A DNA stretch of 24,994 nt from JAAYJR01 sp964495655 (GCA_964495655.1 CAZBWK010000065.1:1-24994); one strand, 5' to 3'. Counted from the first letter of the stretch, positions 7,085 to 15,570 are shown. Notes: a model not told the origin generated them from the letters alone. Numbers and translations are program-made.

Positions 7085-8788
7085 ATGGCAAAAAAAAATG
7101 ACATTATAAACTTTGAAAATCAGGAGTGGCTGGATTCAATTGATTATATAATTAAGCATGAAGACAAAGAACGGGTTAAAGAAATTCTCGAACTTATAAG
7201 AAACAGGGTTATAAAAAAAGGAATACCATTAACCCCGCATTTGAATACTCAATATATAAATACAATTCCTCGTTCTGAAGAAATCCCATACCCCGGGAAC
7301 AGGGACCTGGAGAGGAAAATTAAAAGCCTGGTACGCTGGAATGCTATGGCCATGGTGGTTCAGGCAAATAGAAAGAAGGAAGGAATAGGGGGACATATAT
7401 CAACTTATGCCTCAGCAGCCACATTATATGAAGTAGGGTTCAATCATTTTTTCAGAGGAAGTAACGGTGATTTTCCTGCTGATATAGTATATTACCAGGG
7501 ACACGCTTCTCCGGGTATTTATGCCCGCTCCTATCTTGAGGGACGGATATCTGAAAAACAACTTGAAAATTTCAGAAGGGAACTTGATCCTGCAGGAGGC
7601 CTCTCTTCATATCCTCATCCCAGGTTGATGGATGATTACTGGCAATTCCCAACTGTATCGATGGGACTTTCCCCTATTATGGCAATTTACCAGGCAAGGT
7701 TCAATAAGTATATCCACGATAAAGGATTGCTCGATGCTTCTGACCAGAAAGTATGGGCTTTTTTAGGAGATGGAGAGATGGACGAACCCGAAGCAATGGG
7801 TGCTCTTACTCTTGCTGCCCGTGAGGAACTTGACAATCTTATATTTGTCATTAATTGTAATCTCCAACGGCTTGACGGACCTGTAAGAGGAAACGGTTCT
7901 ATAATACAGGAGCTGGAAGCGGCATTCAACGGAGCAGGTTGGAATGTGATAAAAGTTATTACCGGGGAAAACTGGGATCCTGTTTTTGAAAAAGACAAAA
8001 AAGGCCTTGTAGCGAAACGTCTTGGAGAACTTGTTGACGGACAGCGCCAAAGATATACTCTGGCTGATGGTGATTTTATCCGTAAGGAATTTTTCGGGAA
8101 AAGCGAAGAATTACTGGCCCTTGTTGAAGATATGAGTGATGAAGATATAAAAAAGCTGAACCACGGCGGACACGATCCTGTAAAGGTATACAATGCCTAT
8201 AAACGGGCGGTCAACAATAAAAATTCGCCTACCGTAATACTGACTCAGACCATTAAAGGTTACGGGCTTGGTGAAGCTGGTGAGGGAAGAAATGTCACTC
8301 ACCAGCAGAAAAAACTGAATGAGGAAGAATTAATTCATTTTCGCGACAGGTTCAATATTCCCATATCAGATGAAGATGTGGCTACCGCTCCATTTTATAA
8401 ACCAGATGAAGATAGTGAAGAAATTCAGTATCTGAAAGAACAGCGTGAAAAGCTTGGAGGCTTAATCCCCAAAAGAAATAAAAAGACTCCGGAATGTACC
8501 CTGCCGGCTCCAAAAGTGTTTGATGAATTTCTAAAAGGATCAGGGAAACGCGAAGTAGCTACAACTATGATTGCAGTACAGATTATTTCAAAACTGCTGA
8601 AAGACAAAGAGGCCGGTAAGCTTATTGTTCCAATTGTTCCCGATGAATCACGCACATTCGGAATGGATGCACTATTCAGACAGGCGGGAATATACTCCCA
8701 TAAAGGACAGCTTTATGAACCCGTTGACAGAGAAAGCCTGCTTTATTATAAAGAGGCAAAAACGGAGCAATTCTGGAAGAAGGAATAA
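7085..8788 (+). CDS. aceE: Pyruvate dehydrogenase E1 (homodimeric type), N-terminal part of frameshifted gene
   Basis: These 567 residues match the first two thirds of the homodimeric AceE-type E1 that decarboxylates pyruvate with thiamine diphosphate and reductively acetylates E2. Visible features are PEYPGNRDLE-like N-terminal sequence (EIPYPGNRDLERK), the active-site YYQGHASPGIYARS, the ThDP/Mg motif GDGEMDEPEAMGALTLAARE ending at NCNLQRLDG, and the inner-loop region ending in THQQKKLN. The frame stops early at 8788 because one base is missing near 8770: CAA is followed by TTCTGG where CAA-ATT-CTG is expected. The rest of E1 continues in the next frame to 9741. Both halves together give about 885 aa, the normal AceE length. 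It heads the operon with aceF and lpdA. The break could be real or a sequencing error. Confidence 0.92.
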   Translation: MAKKNDIINFENQEWLDSIDYIIKHEDKERVKEILELIRNRVIKKGIPLTPHLNTQYINTIPRSEEIPYPGNRDLERKIKSLVRWNAMAMVVQANRKKEGIGGHISTYASAATLYEVGFNHFFRGSNGDFPADIVYYQGHASPGIYARSYLEGRISEKQLENFRRELDPAGGLSSYPHPRLMDDYWQFPTVSMGLSPIMAIYQARFNKYIHDKGLLDASDQKVWAFLGDGEMDEPEAMGALTLAAREELDNLIFVINCNLQRLDGPVRGNGSIIQELEAAFNGAGWNVIKVITGENWDPVFEKDKKGLVAKRLGELVDGQRQRYTLADGDFIRKEFFGKSEELLALVEDMSDEDIKKLNHGGHDPVKVYNAYKRAVNNKNSPTVILTQTIKGYGLGEAGEGRNVTHQQKKLNEEELIHFRDRFNIPISDEDVATAPFYKPDEDSEEIQYLKEQREKLGGLIPKRNKKTPECTLPAPKVFDEFLKGSGKREVATTMIAVQIISKLLKDKEAGKLIVPIVPDESRTFGMDALFRQAGIYSHKGQLYEPVDRESLLYYKEAKTEQFWKKE

Positions 8789-9741
8789 CAGAAGCAGGAT
8801 CTATGTCATCCTTCATAGCAGCAGGAACAGCATGTTCAACACATCAGATAAATTGTATTCCTTTCTATATTTTTTATTCAATGTTCGGGTTCCAGAGAAT
8901 AGGAGACCTGATATGGGCAGCTGCCGATGCGCGGGCAAAAGGATTTCTGCTTGGAGGTACTTCCGGCCGGTCGACCCTCGCTGGAGAAGGACTTCAACAC
9001 CAGGATGGCCATAGTCACGTCATGGCTTTATCGAATCCTGCAGTCAGAGCTTATGACCCGGCCTATGCTTATGAACTGGCTGTTATAATACGCGACGGAA
9101 TGAAAAAAATGTTCCACGACGGTGAAGAAGTATTCTATTATATCACTGTGATGAACGAAAAGTACCAAATGCCGGGGATGCCTTCCAGGAAAGGAATTGA
9201 AGATGAAATATTGAGCGGAATGTACAAATATAAGGGTAGTGAGAAAAACGAGTATAATATCCATCTCCTGGGGAGTGGTTCTATATTGAATGAAGCTCTG
9301 AAAGCGGCAGAAATATTGAAAAAAGATTATAACATCTTTCCCGATGTATGGAGTGTCACGGGATATAAGCAATTGTACGACAACGCAATTGAAACAGAAC
9401 GTGCAAACAGGGTAAAAGAAACCAATAAAAAAAGCTACATAGAAAAATGCATGGGAAATAAAAAAGGAATATTTATTGCTGCATCCGACTATCTTAAAGC
9501 ATTACCCTTGTCAGTCTCCCGATGGTTCCCGGGGTCATTTACAGCGTTGGGTACTGACGGATTTGGTCTGAGCGACCACAGGGAAGAATTGCGTGAACAC
9601 TTCGAAGTAGATGCCAGACATATTGTATGGGCATCACTTATCAGATTACGGGAACAAAATAAAATTGAAAAAGGTACTTTGGATGAAGCAAAGAAAAAAT
9701 TGAAAATCAGCAGCGATAAAGAATCTCCGACAAATATATGA
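8773..9741 (+). CDS. aceE: Pyruvate dehydrogenase E1, C-terminal part of frameshifted gene
   Basis: This is the continuation of aceE in the next reading frame. It opens with LEEGITEAGSMSSFIAAGTA, which in intact E1 directly follows YKEAK at the end of the first part. It then shows IPFYIFYSMFGFQRIGDLIW, GGTSGRSTLAGEGLQHQDGH, YDPAYAYELAVIIRDGM, GTDGFGLSD and HFEVDA, all standard AceE C-terminal blocks. The first ATG in this frame (8803) is inside the conserved domain and has no sign of being a natural start, so this is not an independent gene. Residues are conserved across the break, so the frameshift is either very recent or an error in the sequence. Confidence 0.92.
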   Translation: MEEGITEAGSMSSFIAAGTACSTHQINCIPFYIFYSMFGFQRIGDLIWAAADARAKGFLLGGTSGRSTLAGEGLQHQDGHSHVMALSNPAVRAYDPAYAYELAVIIRDGMKKMFHDGEEVFYYITVMNEKYQMPGMPSRKGIEDEILSGMYKYKGSEKNEYNIHLLGSGSILNEALKAAEILKKDYNIFPDVWSVTGYKQLYDNAIETERANRVKETNKKSYIEKCMGNKKGIFIAASDYLKALPLSVSRWFPGSFTALGTDGFGLSDHREELREHFEVDARHIVWASLIRLREQNKIEKGTLDEAKKKLKISSDKESPTNI

Positions 9742-9903
9742 GACTAAATTTCTTTAGAAACTTAATGATCAAAAATATTAATTTATCCAAAACAGATTAT
9801 AAATAAAAAATGAAACGAGCATGATTGTGAAATCACCCAAGAGGATGATTATAACTTATGCGAGTTCCATATGATACCTTTGAAAACTATAAATTTTAAT
9901 CAT

Positions 9904-11187
9904 ATGAAGAAAGAAATTAAAATACCAGATATTGCAGAAAATGTTGAGTCGGGGATTATTGGAAAAGTTCTTGTTTCAAAAGGAGAAAAAATCAAAGTGG
10001 ATCAATCTGTCGTTGAGGTAGAAACCGACAAGGCAACAACCGATATTCCCTCTCCTTATGAAGGTATAGTTGATGAAATAAAAGTTGATGAAGGTGATGA
10101 GGTTAAAGTCAACCAGGTAATCATGATCATTGAAACGGAGGAAGAAGAAGATGAAGAACAGAAAGAGACTGAAGAGAAAGGCAATGAAGAGGAAGAGATA
10201 AAGAAAAAGGAGGAAAGCGGGGCACGTGAGATTGAAGCAAAAGAAAAAGAAGAAAAAAAACCGGCACCGCCAAAACAGGAGAAAGAAAAAGATATGAGCG
10301 ATATTCCGGCCTCACCCTCAGTTAGACGACTGGCCCGTGAATTGGATATTGATCTGACAAAGGTTACGGGCAGCGGTCCGGGCGACCGTATAACTGCTGA
10401 AGATGTTAAAAATTACGCACAAAAACCTGAAAGAGAAGAGAAAGAGGCAGAAGTTATAAAAACTCCGGAACTTCCTGATTTTTCTCAATGGGGTCCGACC
10501 AGCCGGGAAAAAATGACCAATATCCGGAAAATCACATCAAGGAATGTCTCACAGTCATGGCAAAACATTCCACATGTTACACAATTCGATGAGGCTGATA
10601 TTACAAACCTGGAAAATTTCAGGAAACAGCACAAGGAAAAAATTGAGAAATGGGGGGGTAAACTCACTGTAACCGCCATTCTCCTGAAAATTTCAGCCTT
10701 TGCACTTCAGAAATTTCCACGATTTAATGCGAGTCTTGATATGAATAATCAGGAAATCATTTATAAGCATTATTATAATATAGGAATTGCGGTTGACACA
10801 CAGCAGGGATTAATTGTTCCAGTGGTGCAAAATGTTAACTCCAAATCCTTGAAAGAATTAGCTGTTGAAGTACATGAACTGGCTCAAAGAACACGCGACA
10901 AGAAAATATCACCGGACGAACTGCAGGGAGGGAACTTCACTGTATCTAATCTCGGAGGCATCGGCGGGACAAGCTTCGCCCCGGTAATATTACCACCCCA
11001 GGTAGCAATTCTTGGTGTGGCCAGGTCAGTCTATAAACAGGTTTATTCCGATGGAGAATTCAGAAAAAAACTTATGCTCCCGCTTTCTGTCTCATATGAC
11101 CACCGGATAATAGACGGTGCAGACGGTGCACGTTTTCTGCGATGGATCTGCGATGTGATCGAAGACCCTTATTCAATATTATTTTAA
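9904..11187 (+). CDS. aceF: Pyruvate dehydrogenase E2, dihydrolipoyllysine acetyltransferase
   Basis: This 427-aa E2 transfers the acetyl group from E1 to CoA and forms the core of the complex. There is a single lipoyl domain at residues 1-78 with the lipoylated Lys43 in ETDKATTD. The peripheral-subunit-binding domain is near residues 140-175 (SPSVRRLARELDIDL, GSGPGDRITAEDV). The catalytic domain ends with the conserved SYDHRIIDGADGARF. I chose ATG 9904, which starts at the lipoyl domain; an upstream in-frame ATG at 9871 adds 11 unlikely residues. The linker after the lipoyl domain is extremely Glu/Lys-rich instead of the usual Ala/Pro-rich. It lies 162 bases after aceE and 12 before lpdA. 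Confidence 0.93.
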   Translation: MKKEIKIPDIAENVESGIIGKVLVSKGEKIKVDQSVVEVETDKATTDIPSPYEGIVDEIKVDEGDEVKVNQVIMIIETEEEEDEEQKETEEKGNEEEEIKKKEESGAREIEAKEKEEKKPAPPKQEKEKDMSDIPASPSVRRLARELDIDLTKVTGSGPGDRITAEDVKNYAQKPEREEKEAEVIKTPELPDFSQWGPTSREKMTNIRKITSRNVSQSWQNIPHVTQFDEADITNLENFRKQHKEKIEKWGGKLTVTAILLKISAFALQKFPRFNASLDMNNQEIIYKHYYNIGIAVDTQQGLIVPVVQNVNSKSLKELAVEVHELAQRTRDKKISPDELQGGNFTVSNLGGIGGTSFAPVILPPQVAILGVARSVYKQVYSDGEFRKKLMLPLSVSYDHRIIDGADGARFLRWICDVIEDPYSILF

Positions 11188-11199
11188 AACTGACAGAAT

Positions 11200-12624
11200 A
11201 TGAGCGATAATAATAAAAATGAACTGGTTATTATAGGGGCAGGTCCCGGAGGTTATCGTGCCGCATATATGGCAGCCGACCTGGGACTTAACGTTACTGT
11301 TATTGACCCGGAGATCAATCCCGGAGGAGTCTGCCTTTACAGGGGATGCATACCCACCAAAGCCCTGCTGCATCTGGCGAAAATTATGAAAGATGCTACG
11401 ACAGCCGGTGAAATGGGTATCAATTTCTCTGATCCTGACATAGATATTGAAAAGGTCAGAGCATGGAAATCTGATGTAGTTAAGAAGCTCACCGGTGGAT
11501 TGGGTCAATTAATTAAGTCAAGGAAAATAAATTATATTCAGGGTATTGCCAGATTCATCGAGCCGGGGAAAATAAGTGTTGAAACTAAGGAATCGGGAGA
11601 AAAGAAAATTTCTTATAAAAATATTATTATTGCTGCCGGAGCCAAACCCTTATCTGTACCCGGCATTGACTTATCTAACCCCCTTGTGATGAATTCATCT
11701 GATTCTCTTGAACTTAATGACATGCCGGATAACTTGCTGATAGTGGGAGGAGGTTATATCGGCCTGGAGATGGCAACTATCTATAATGCCTTTAATATTG
11801 AAGTTTCAATTGTTGAGCTGACAGATGACTTCATGCCCGGAATGGATAAGGATTTGATAGCTGCTTATAAAAAGGAAGGAGAAAAAATATTTAAGGATAT
11901 CTTCTTAAAGTCTAAAGTGACAAAAATAGAAAACAGTGGCAAGCAGTTAAAAGTGGAGTTTGAAGATAAAAATAAAAAGAAGTTCAGTAATAAATATGAT
12001 AAGGTCCTGGTTGCTGTGGGACAAAAGCCCAATAGTGATAACCTGGGACTGGAAAATACATCTGTTGAACTTGACGAAAAAGGTTTTATAAAAGTAAACG
12101 AAAAACAACAAACATCTGAAAAAGGTATCTATGCCATAGGTGATGTGGCGGGGCCGCCACTACTTGCCCATAAAGCCGGCTATGAAGGAAAAATTGCTGC
12201 GGAGGTTATAGCCGGGAAAAAATCTGTCAACGACGCCAAAGCGATACCGGCCGTTATTTATACCGAACCTGAAATTGCAACTTGCGGATTATCAGAAAAA
12301 GAGGCAAAAGAAAAAAATATCGAATATAAAAAGGTAAAATTTCCCTGGTCTGCGTCGGGACGGGCTGTTGCGATGAATGCTAAAAACGGATTCACTAAAA
12401 TATTGATCGATCCTGAAAACGAAAGGATACTTGGCGCCGGAATAGTCGGTAAAAATGCCGGTGATATGATAGCAGAACTTGTTCTGGCTATTGAAATGGC
12501 TGCAACTGCGGACGATGTAGCTCTAACTGTTCATCCGCATCCTACCCTGTCGGAAACGATCATGGAGGCTGCAGAAATATTTTACGGACATCCCGGCCAT
12601 ATACATGCAAGAAAAAAAATCTGA
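11200..12624 (+). CDS. lpdA: Dihydrolipoamide dehydrogenase (E3)
   Basis: This 474-aa flavoprotein reoxidises the dihydrolipoyl arm of E2 and reduces NAD. The FAD motif GAGPGGYRAAYMAADLG is at residues 13-29. The redox-active disulfide is Cys45/Cys50 in GGVCLYRGCIPTK, a variant of the common CLNVGC. The NAD-binding motif is VGGGYIGLEMA, the second FAD motif is GIYAIGDVAGPP, and the C-terminal active-site His/Glu lie in HPHPTLSETIMEAAE. Length and motifs are normal and the gene is intact. It is the third gene of the PDH operon, with a 12-base gap after aceF. It could also serve other 2-oxoacid complexes if this is the only copy. Confidence 0.94.
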   Translation: MSDNNKNELVIIGAGPGGYRAAYMAADLGLNVTVIDPEINPGGVCLYRGCIPTKALLHLAKIMKDATTAGEMGINFSDPDIDIEKVRAWKSDVVKKLTGGLGQLIKSRKINYIQGIARFIEPGKISVETKESGEKKISYKNIIIAAGAKPLSVPGIDLSNPLVMNSSDSLELNDMPDNLLIVGGGYIGLEMATIYNAFNIEVSIVELTDDFMPGMDKDLIAAYKKEGEKIFKDIFLKSKVTKIENSGKQLKVEFEDKNKKKFSNKYDKVLVAVGQKPNSDNLGLENTSVELDEKGFIKVNEKQQTSEKGIYAIGDVAGPPLLAHKAGYEGKIAAEVIAGKKSVNDAKAIPAVIYTEPEIATCGLSEKEAKEKNIEYKKVKFPWSASGRAVAMNAKNGFTKILIDPENERILGAGIVGKNAGDMIAELVLAIEMAATADDVALTVHPHPTLSETIMEAAEIFYGHPGHIHARKKI

Positions 12625-12628
12625 TATT

Positions 12629-12840
12629 ATGAGTACCATTATAATCAGTGATATTGATAACAAATCTGAATCTGTTGTCCCATACGGACTCAACATTGTC
12701 AAATTTGTTGAATCGGAACCTGATGTTTTGCATATTGCAGACAGAAGAATGCACCAGGGTAAAATCTCATCATTTTCAGACTAGCAGTCAGTTAGACCCG
12801 GAAGTAAGTTTTGGTTGCAGGAATATGTTAAAAGAGTCAT
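12629..12840 (+). pseudogene. Universal stress protein-like N-terminal relic
   Basis: Starting five bases after lpdA, an ATG opens a 51-codon frame that reads like the first strand and helix of a universal stress protein. It begins with TIIISDIDNKSESVVPYGLN, followed by a DVLHIADRR strand and HQGKISSFSD, and is cut by TAG at 12782-12784. The same frame continues past the stop with QSVRPGSK and then degrades. USP proteins of this kind run to roughly 280 residues, so most of the gene is gone. The family call rests on the short match pattern and is moderate. Confidence 0.5.
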
Positions 12841-13048
12841 GTTAACTATATTGAATTTTTAAAAATTATTTGGAAAATGTGGAATTAATACACACTATTA
12901 CATTTTAACTCCCCAAACTCAACATTATTTATTTTATCAAACAAATCCTTATTAAATACAATGAACTACAAAACAGAAACTTAACAAAAATACCGAATTT
13001 CTGGCACATTTTTGTATTTATATTATTGTAAATTAAAATCTAAATATC

Positions 13049-13798
13049 ATGAAACGCAGTCTTAAAGAACTTCAAAATTATTCACTAAAAGCTATTGACG
13101 GCGAAAAAGGTAAAGTAAAAAATTTTTTATTCGATGATGAGTCATGGATAATAAGATATCTGGAGGCTGATTTGGGAGGCATTTTCTCCAGGAAAAGAGT
13201 CTTGATTCCCAGAGAGTTTCTCGGTGAACCGAATTGGGACTACAAACACTTTCCGGTTGAACTTACTGTTGAAAATATAGAAAATGCACCGGATATTGAT
13301 TTTGACCTGCCTGTGTCACGAAAATATGAAAAGGAGTTGGTCAGGCATTATGAGTTAAATCCTTATTGGCCGGCCAGTATTGCCCCCTATCCGGGCAGGG
13401 AATCGATACTCTATCCTGCCAGTCTCTTTAAAGTACCTAAAGATATTGGAGATGAAGACGAAAAAAAGACTCATCTGAGAAGTTTTAAGGAAGTTACCGG
13501 ATACTTTATTAAAGCCGTAGATGGGAATTTCGGTCATGTTGAAGACCTGATAATAGATGACACAGATTGGCAGATACTCTATGTTGTCGTTGACACAAGT
13601 AATATTGTTCCCTGGAGTAAAGTGGTTATGCTTCCAATTGAATTGATAGATGAAATAAGCTTTATTGATCAAAAAGCTATAATAAACCTTCCTAAAGATA
13701 CTATAAAAAGTGCGCCTGAATATGATCCTGCAACGGCAATAAATGCTGAATATGAAAGGGTGTTATATGACTTCTATGGAAGAAAAGTTATAAAATAA
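13049..13798 (+). CDS. PRC-barrel domain-containing protein
   Basis: This 249-aa soluble protein has two tandem PRC-barrel units. The first is at about residues 1-75 (LKELQNYSLKAIDGEKGKVK, FLFDDESWIIRYLEAD). The second is at about 145-215 (FKEVTGYFIKAVDGNFGHVE, LIIDDTDWQILYVVVDT). Each shows the barrel pattern of GxxGxVxDhhhD followed by WxIRYLxVD-like strands. No catalytic motif is present; PRC-barrels usually mediate protein interaction. Two-barrel proteins of this form are often seen in bacterial stress islands with universal stress proteins and PDH or ATPase genes, which matches the context here. A hairpin terminator overlaps its stop codon. Confidence 0.85.
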   Translation: MKRSLKELQNYSLKAIDGEKGKVKNFLFDDESWIIRYLEADLGGIFSRKRVLIPREFLGEPNWDYKHFPVELTVENIENAPDIDFDLPVSRKYEKELVRHYELNPYWPASIAPYPGRESILYPASLFKVPKDIGDEDEKKTHLRSFKEVTGYFIKAVDGNFGHVEDLIIDDTDWQILYVVVDTSNIVPWSKVVMLPIELIDEISFIDQKAIINLPKDTIKSAPEYDPATAINAEYERVLYDFYGRKVIK

Positions 13799-13815
13799 CG
13801 TATAACTTTTTTATA
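13783..13815 (+). terminator. Rho-independent terminator of the PRC-barrel gene
   Basis: AAAAGTTATA (13783-13792) pairs perfectly with TATAACTTTT (13801-13810) across an 8-base loop and runs into a T/A-rich tract. The stem begins inside the last codons of the PRC-barrel gene. Confidence 0.6.
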
Positions 13816-13843
13816 TATCTCAATCTCAAAGGTAAGGCACTTA

Positions 13844-14359
13844 ATGTTAATCTTTTGTACTCAGCAATTTGTAACGGGAGTTTTATATTATTTTAGAATA
13901 AAATTTGAAATATCAAATGTAGTGAGCAATTCAAATAAAAAGGTATTATTTGTCATTAATCCTAAATCGGGTGCATATAATGATTACTATCGGTCTTACA
14001 TTAACGAAGCAGCAAAGAAGTATGATTTTAACCGGTTAATATATTTGACCAGGGGAAAGAATGACAGTCAAGAGATTAGTCGGCATATTAGAGAATTAAA
14101 ACCTGAAACCGTTATTTCAATAGGAGGGGACGGGACTGTAAATATGGTAGCCCGTGAACTTACGGGCACAGATATAAATCTGGGGATAATACCTACAGGT
14201 TCAGCTAATGGCCTGGCATATAATCTGGGTATACCGGAAGATTTTAATGCTGCAATGAAAAAAAATTTCAGCTCACCGCCGGGTCCGCTCGATGTAATCA
14301 GCATAAACGATAAATATTTTTGTCTTCATCTATGCGATATCGGGATTAAATGGAAATAA
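13844..14359 (+). pseudogene. Diacylglycerol kinase family protein, C-terminally truncated
   Basis: This is an N-terminal lipid-kinase catalytic domain: KKVLFVINPKSG at the start, the nucleotide-binding VISIGGDGTVNMVAREL, and GIIPTGSANGLAYNLGIP. The family needs roughly 290-310 residues, including a second beta-sandwich domain with catalytic residues. Here the frame ends soon after PLDVISINDKYFCLHLCDIG, at a point where the normal protein continues with GINA-like sequence. It is therefore very probably inactive. The upstream in-frame ATG at 13844 gives an odd hydrophobic N-terminus; a GTG at 13922 directly before the conserved start is more plausible. The family call is firm and the loss of function is inferred. 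Confidence 0.8.
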
Positions 14360-14439
14360 AAGATACTCATGAAGCTGCCTTCCATGCTTCTGAGAATGGC
14401 TATACACCTGCTGATTTAGATTTATTGGCCAAAGTGTAA
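14350..14439 (+). other. Short open frame after the kinase fragment
   Basis: A 29-codon frame with ATG starts within the kinase fragment's last codons, in another frame. Its sequence is protein-like (MEIKDTHEAAFHASENG, YTPADLDLLAKV), with no recognised family. It may be the tail of a lost gene joined to the truncated kinase by a deletion, or a chance frame. Confidence 0.25.
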
Positions 14440-14537
14440 CATAAACAGAAATCTATTCCATTATCAATACTCTGGCTTCAATAATTGCTCCGTGACAGAA
14501 GAACTTTACTTACCCGGAAATAAAAGGCTTGCACTTT

Positions 14538-14966
14538 TTATTGAATCAGGCTTGCCTCCATTTTTATATCTATTGCAGATAAAGCTTTTGAAACAGGACA
14601 GTTAGTTTTTGCATCATGAGCGATTTCCTGAAAAAGATTTTCTTCTATTCCGGGAACATCGGCTTCTGTAACCAAAAAACTTTCACTGATCCGAAAACCG
14701 TTATCATCCTTAACCAGTTTTACTTTTGCAGTCGTTGAAATAGAAACCGGTTCAAAGCCTTTTTCTGTCAAAAGCAATGAAAATGCTTGGGAAAAACAAC
14801 CTGCATGTGCAGCAGCAATGAGTTCTTCCGGATTCGTAAATTCTCCTTCTTCAAATCTTGAAGCAAAATTATACTGAAATTCCCTCTCTAAGGAATCTAA
14901 TTTTAATGTTCCTGTACCATTTTTCAGGTTCCCTTTCCAAAGTGCATGTGCATTTCTTGTTTTCAT
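14538..14966 (-). CDS. OsmC family peroxiredoxin
   Basis: This 142-aa OsmC/Ohr family protein should reduce organic hydroperoxides with two cysteines. The first is in AAHAGCFSQAFS and the second in KTNCPVSKALSAI, the family's reactive and resolving positions. The N-terminal ARATWKG-like strand (AHALWKGNLKNGTG) and the NPEELIAAAHAGC helix are clear, and the length is normal. It is a single minus-strand gene facing the truncated kinase and is intact. The pattern NPEEL with HAGCFS favours the OsmC branch (osmotically inducible) over Ohr. Confidence 0.92.
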   Translation of the reverse strand: MKTRNAHALWKGNLKNGTGTLKLDSLEREFQYNFASRFEEGEFTNPEELIAAAHAGCFSQAFSLLLTEKGFEPVSISTTAKVKLVKDDNGFRISESFLVTEADVPGIEENLFQEIAHDAKTNCPVSKALSAIDIKMEASLIQ

Positions 14967-15133
14967 AGAATTTTAATTTTAAATGTTTTTATTATCAATT
15001 TTTGTTACATCAATTTTAGTGAACAGTTAGATTATCACCTGGTTGTCCCACCCTTTATTGTTTCTCCTTAACCTTTCCAATGCCATAAATGTATGTTCTG
15101 TCTCCTCATCACGGTTATGTTTCACGATGTCAC
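14967..15133. other. Intergenic region upstream of osmC
   Basis: The sequence between osmC and the decayed SDR copy holds no recognisable gene. It should contain the minus-strand osmC promoter, but no box is convincing. Confidence 0.3.
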
Positions 15134-15208
15134 TTACAATTTTCTTACATCAAGAAAAATACCACTTTGGTGTTTTTTAGCATTTTCAATTCCGGAAGCA
15201 ACGATTTA
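15134..15208 (-). pseudogene. Decayed second copy of the SDR C-terminus
   Basis: The minus strand encodes the last two dozen codons of an SDR closely related to the one at 82-789: it ends HQSGIFLDVRKL and a stop, against YQSGIFLDVRKM in the intact gene. Going upstream, identity stops at IVASGIE, where an in-frame TAA interrupts it. Everything before is missing. The matching DNA is about 85 percent identical by eye. It is one half of a degenerate duplicate of the window's left end; the lipoprotein half follows at 15301-15570. Confidence 0.8.
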
Positions 15209-15295
15209 TGAATGCATCTTATACAAGTTCCTTTTAGGTTCGGGTAAATCCGATTCTTCAAATCCATTGATATCCAATATCATTATTTTTTTCAT
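15206..15295 (-). other. Short unrecognised open frame between relics
   Basis: A 29-codon frame (KKIMILDINGFEESDLPEPK at the start, ending LYKMHS) lies between the SDR relic and the lipoprotein relic and has no counterpart at the left end of the window. It may be an inserted gene fragment or a chance frame. Confidence 0.25.
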
Positions 15296-15300
15296 AAATT

Positions 15301-15570
15301 TCTCTCATATGTTTAACGAAACAATAATAATAAGAGATAATGTTGTTTTTAACAGATTTCTGCTTTGCTCTTTTTCTTAATTTTATTTACTTTTTAAAAT
15401 CTTCAAATGACTTATATACTCTCTGTGAATAATATGCCAAAGATTAAACAAAATGAAATGGAGCATTGTTCATATAATTTTATCAATTCGTTAATATTAT
15501 CAAAAAAATCTCTCTTTTTATTTTCTGTCAATTGATAGTTTACAGAATATTTAATCACAATGGGGAATTA
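15301..15570 (-). pseudogene. Decayed second copy of the lipoprotein start and promoter
   Basis: The segment aligns with 1318-1585, the first 25 codons and upstream DNA of the coiled-coil lipoprotein gene. The start codon is ATT instead of ATG, the frame is broken within ten codons and reaches TAA early. The signal-peptide codons are still recognisable (ATTGTTTCGTT shared). The promoter pair is kept at 15411-15441: TTTG, 19 bases, TATATAAG. The rest of the gene is gone. Together with 15134-15208 it is a deleted duplicate of positions 82-1590. Confidence 0.75.

Noticed and set aside
8803..9741. Independent gene starting at ATG 8803
   Set aside because: The ATG lies within conserved E1 sequence and the frame is open upstream to 8773, so it is the back half of aceE.
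15093..15380. Plus-strand 95-aa open frame
   Set aside because: It runs antisense across the SDR and lipoprotein relics, and its sequence shows no protein features of its own.
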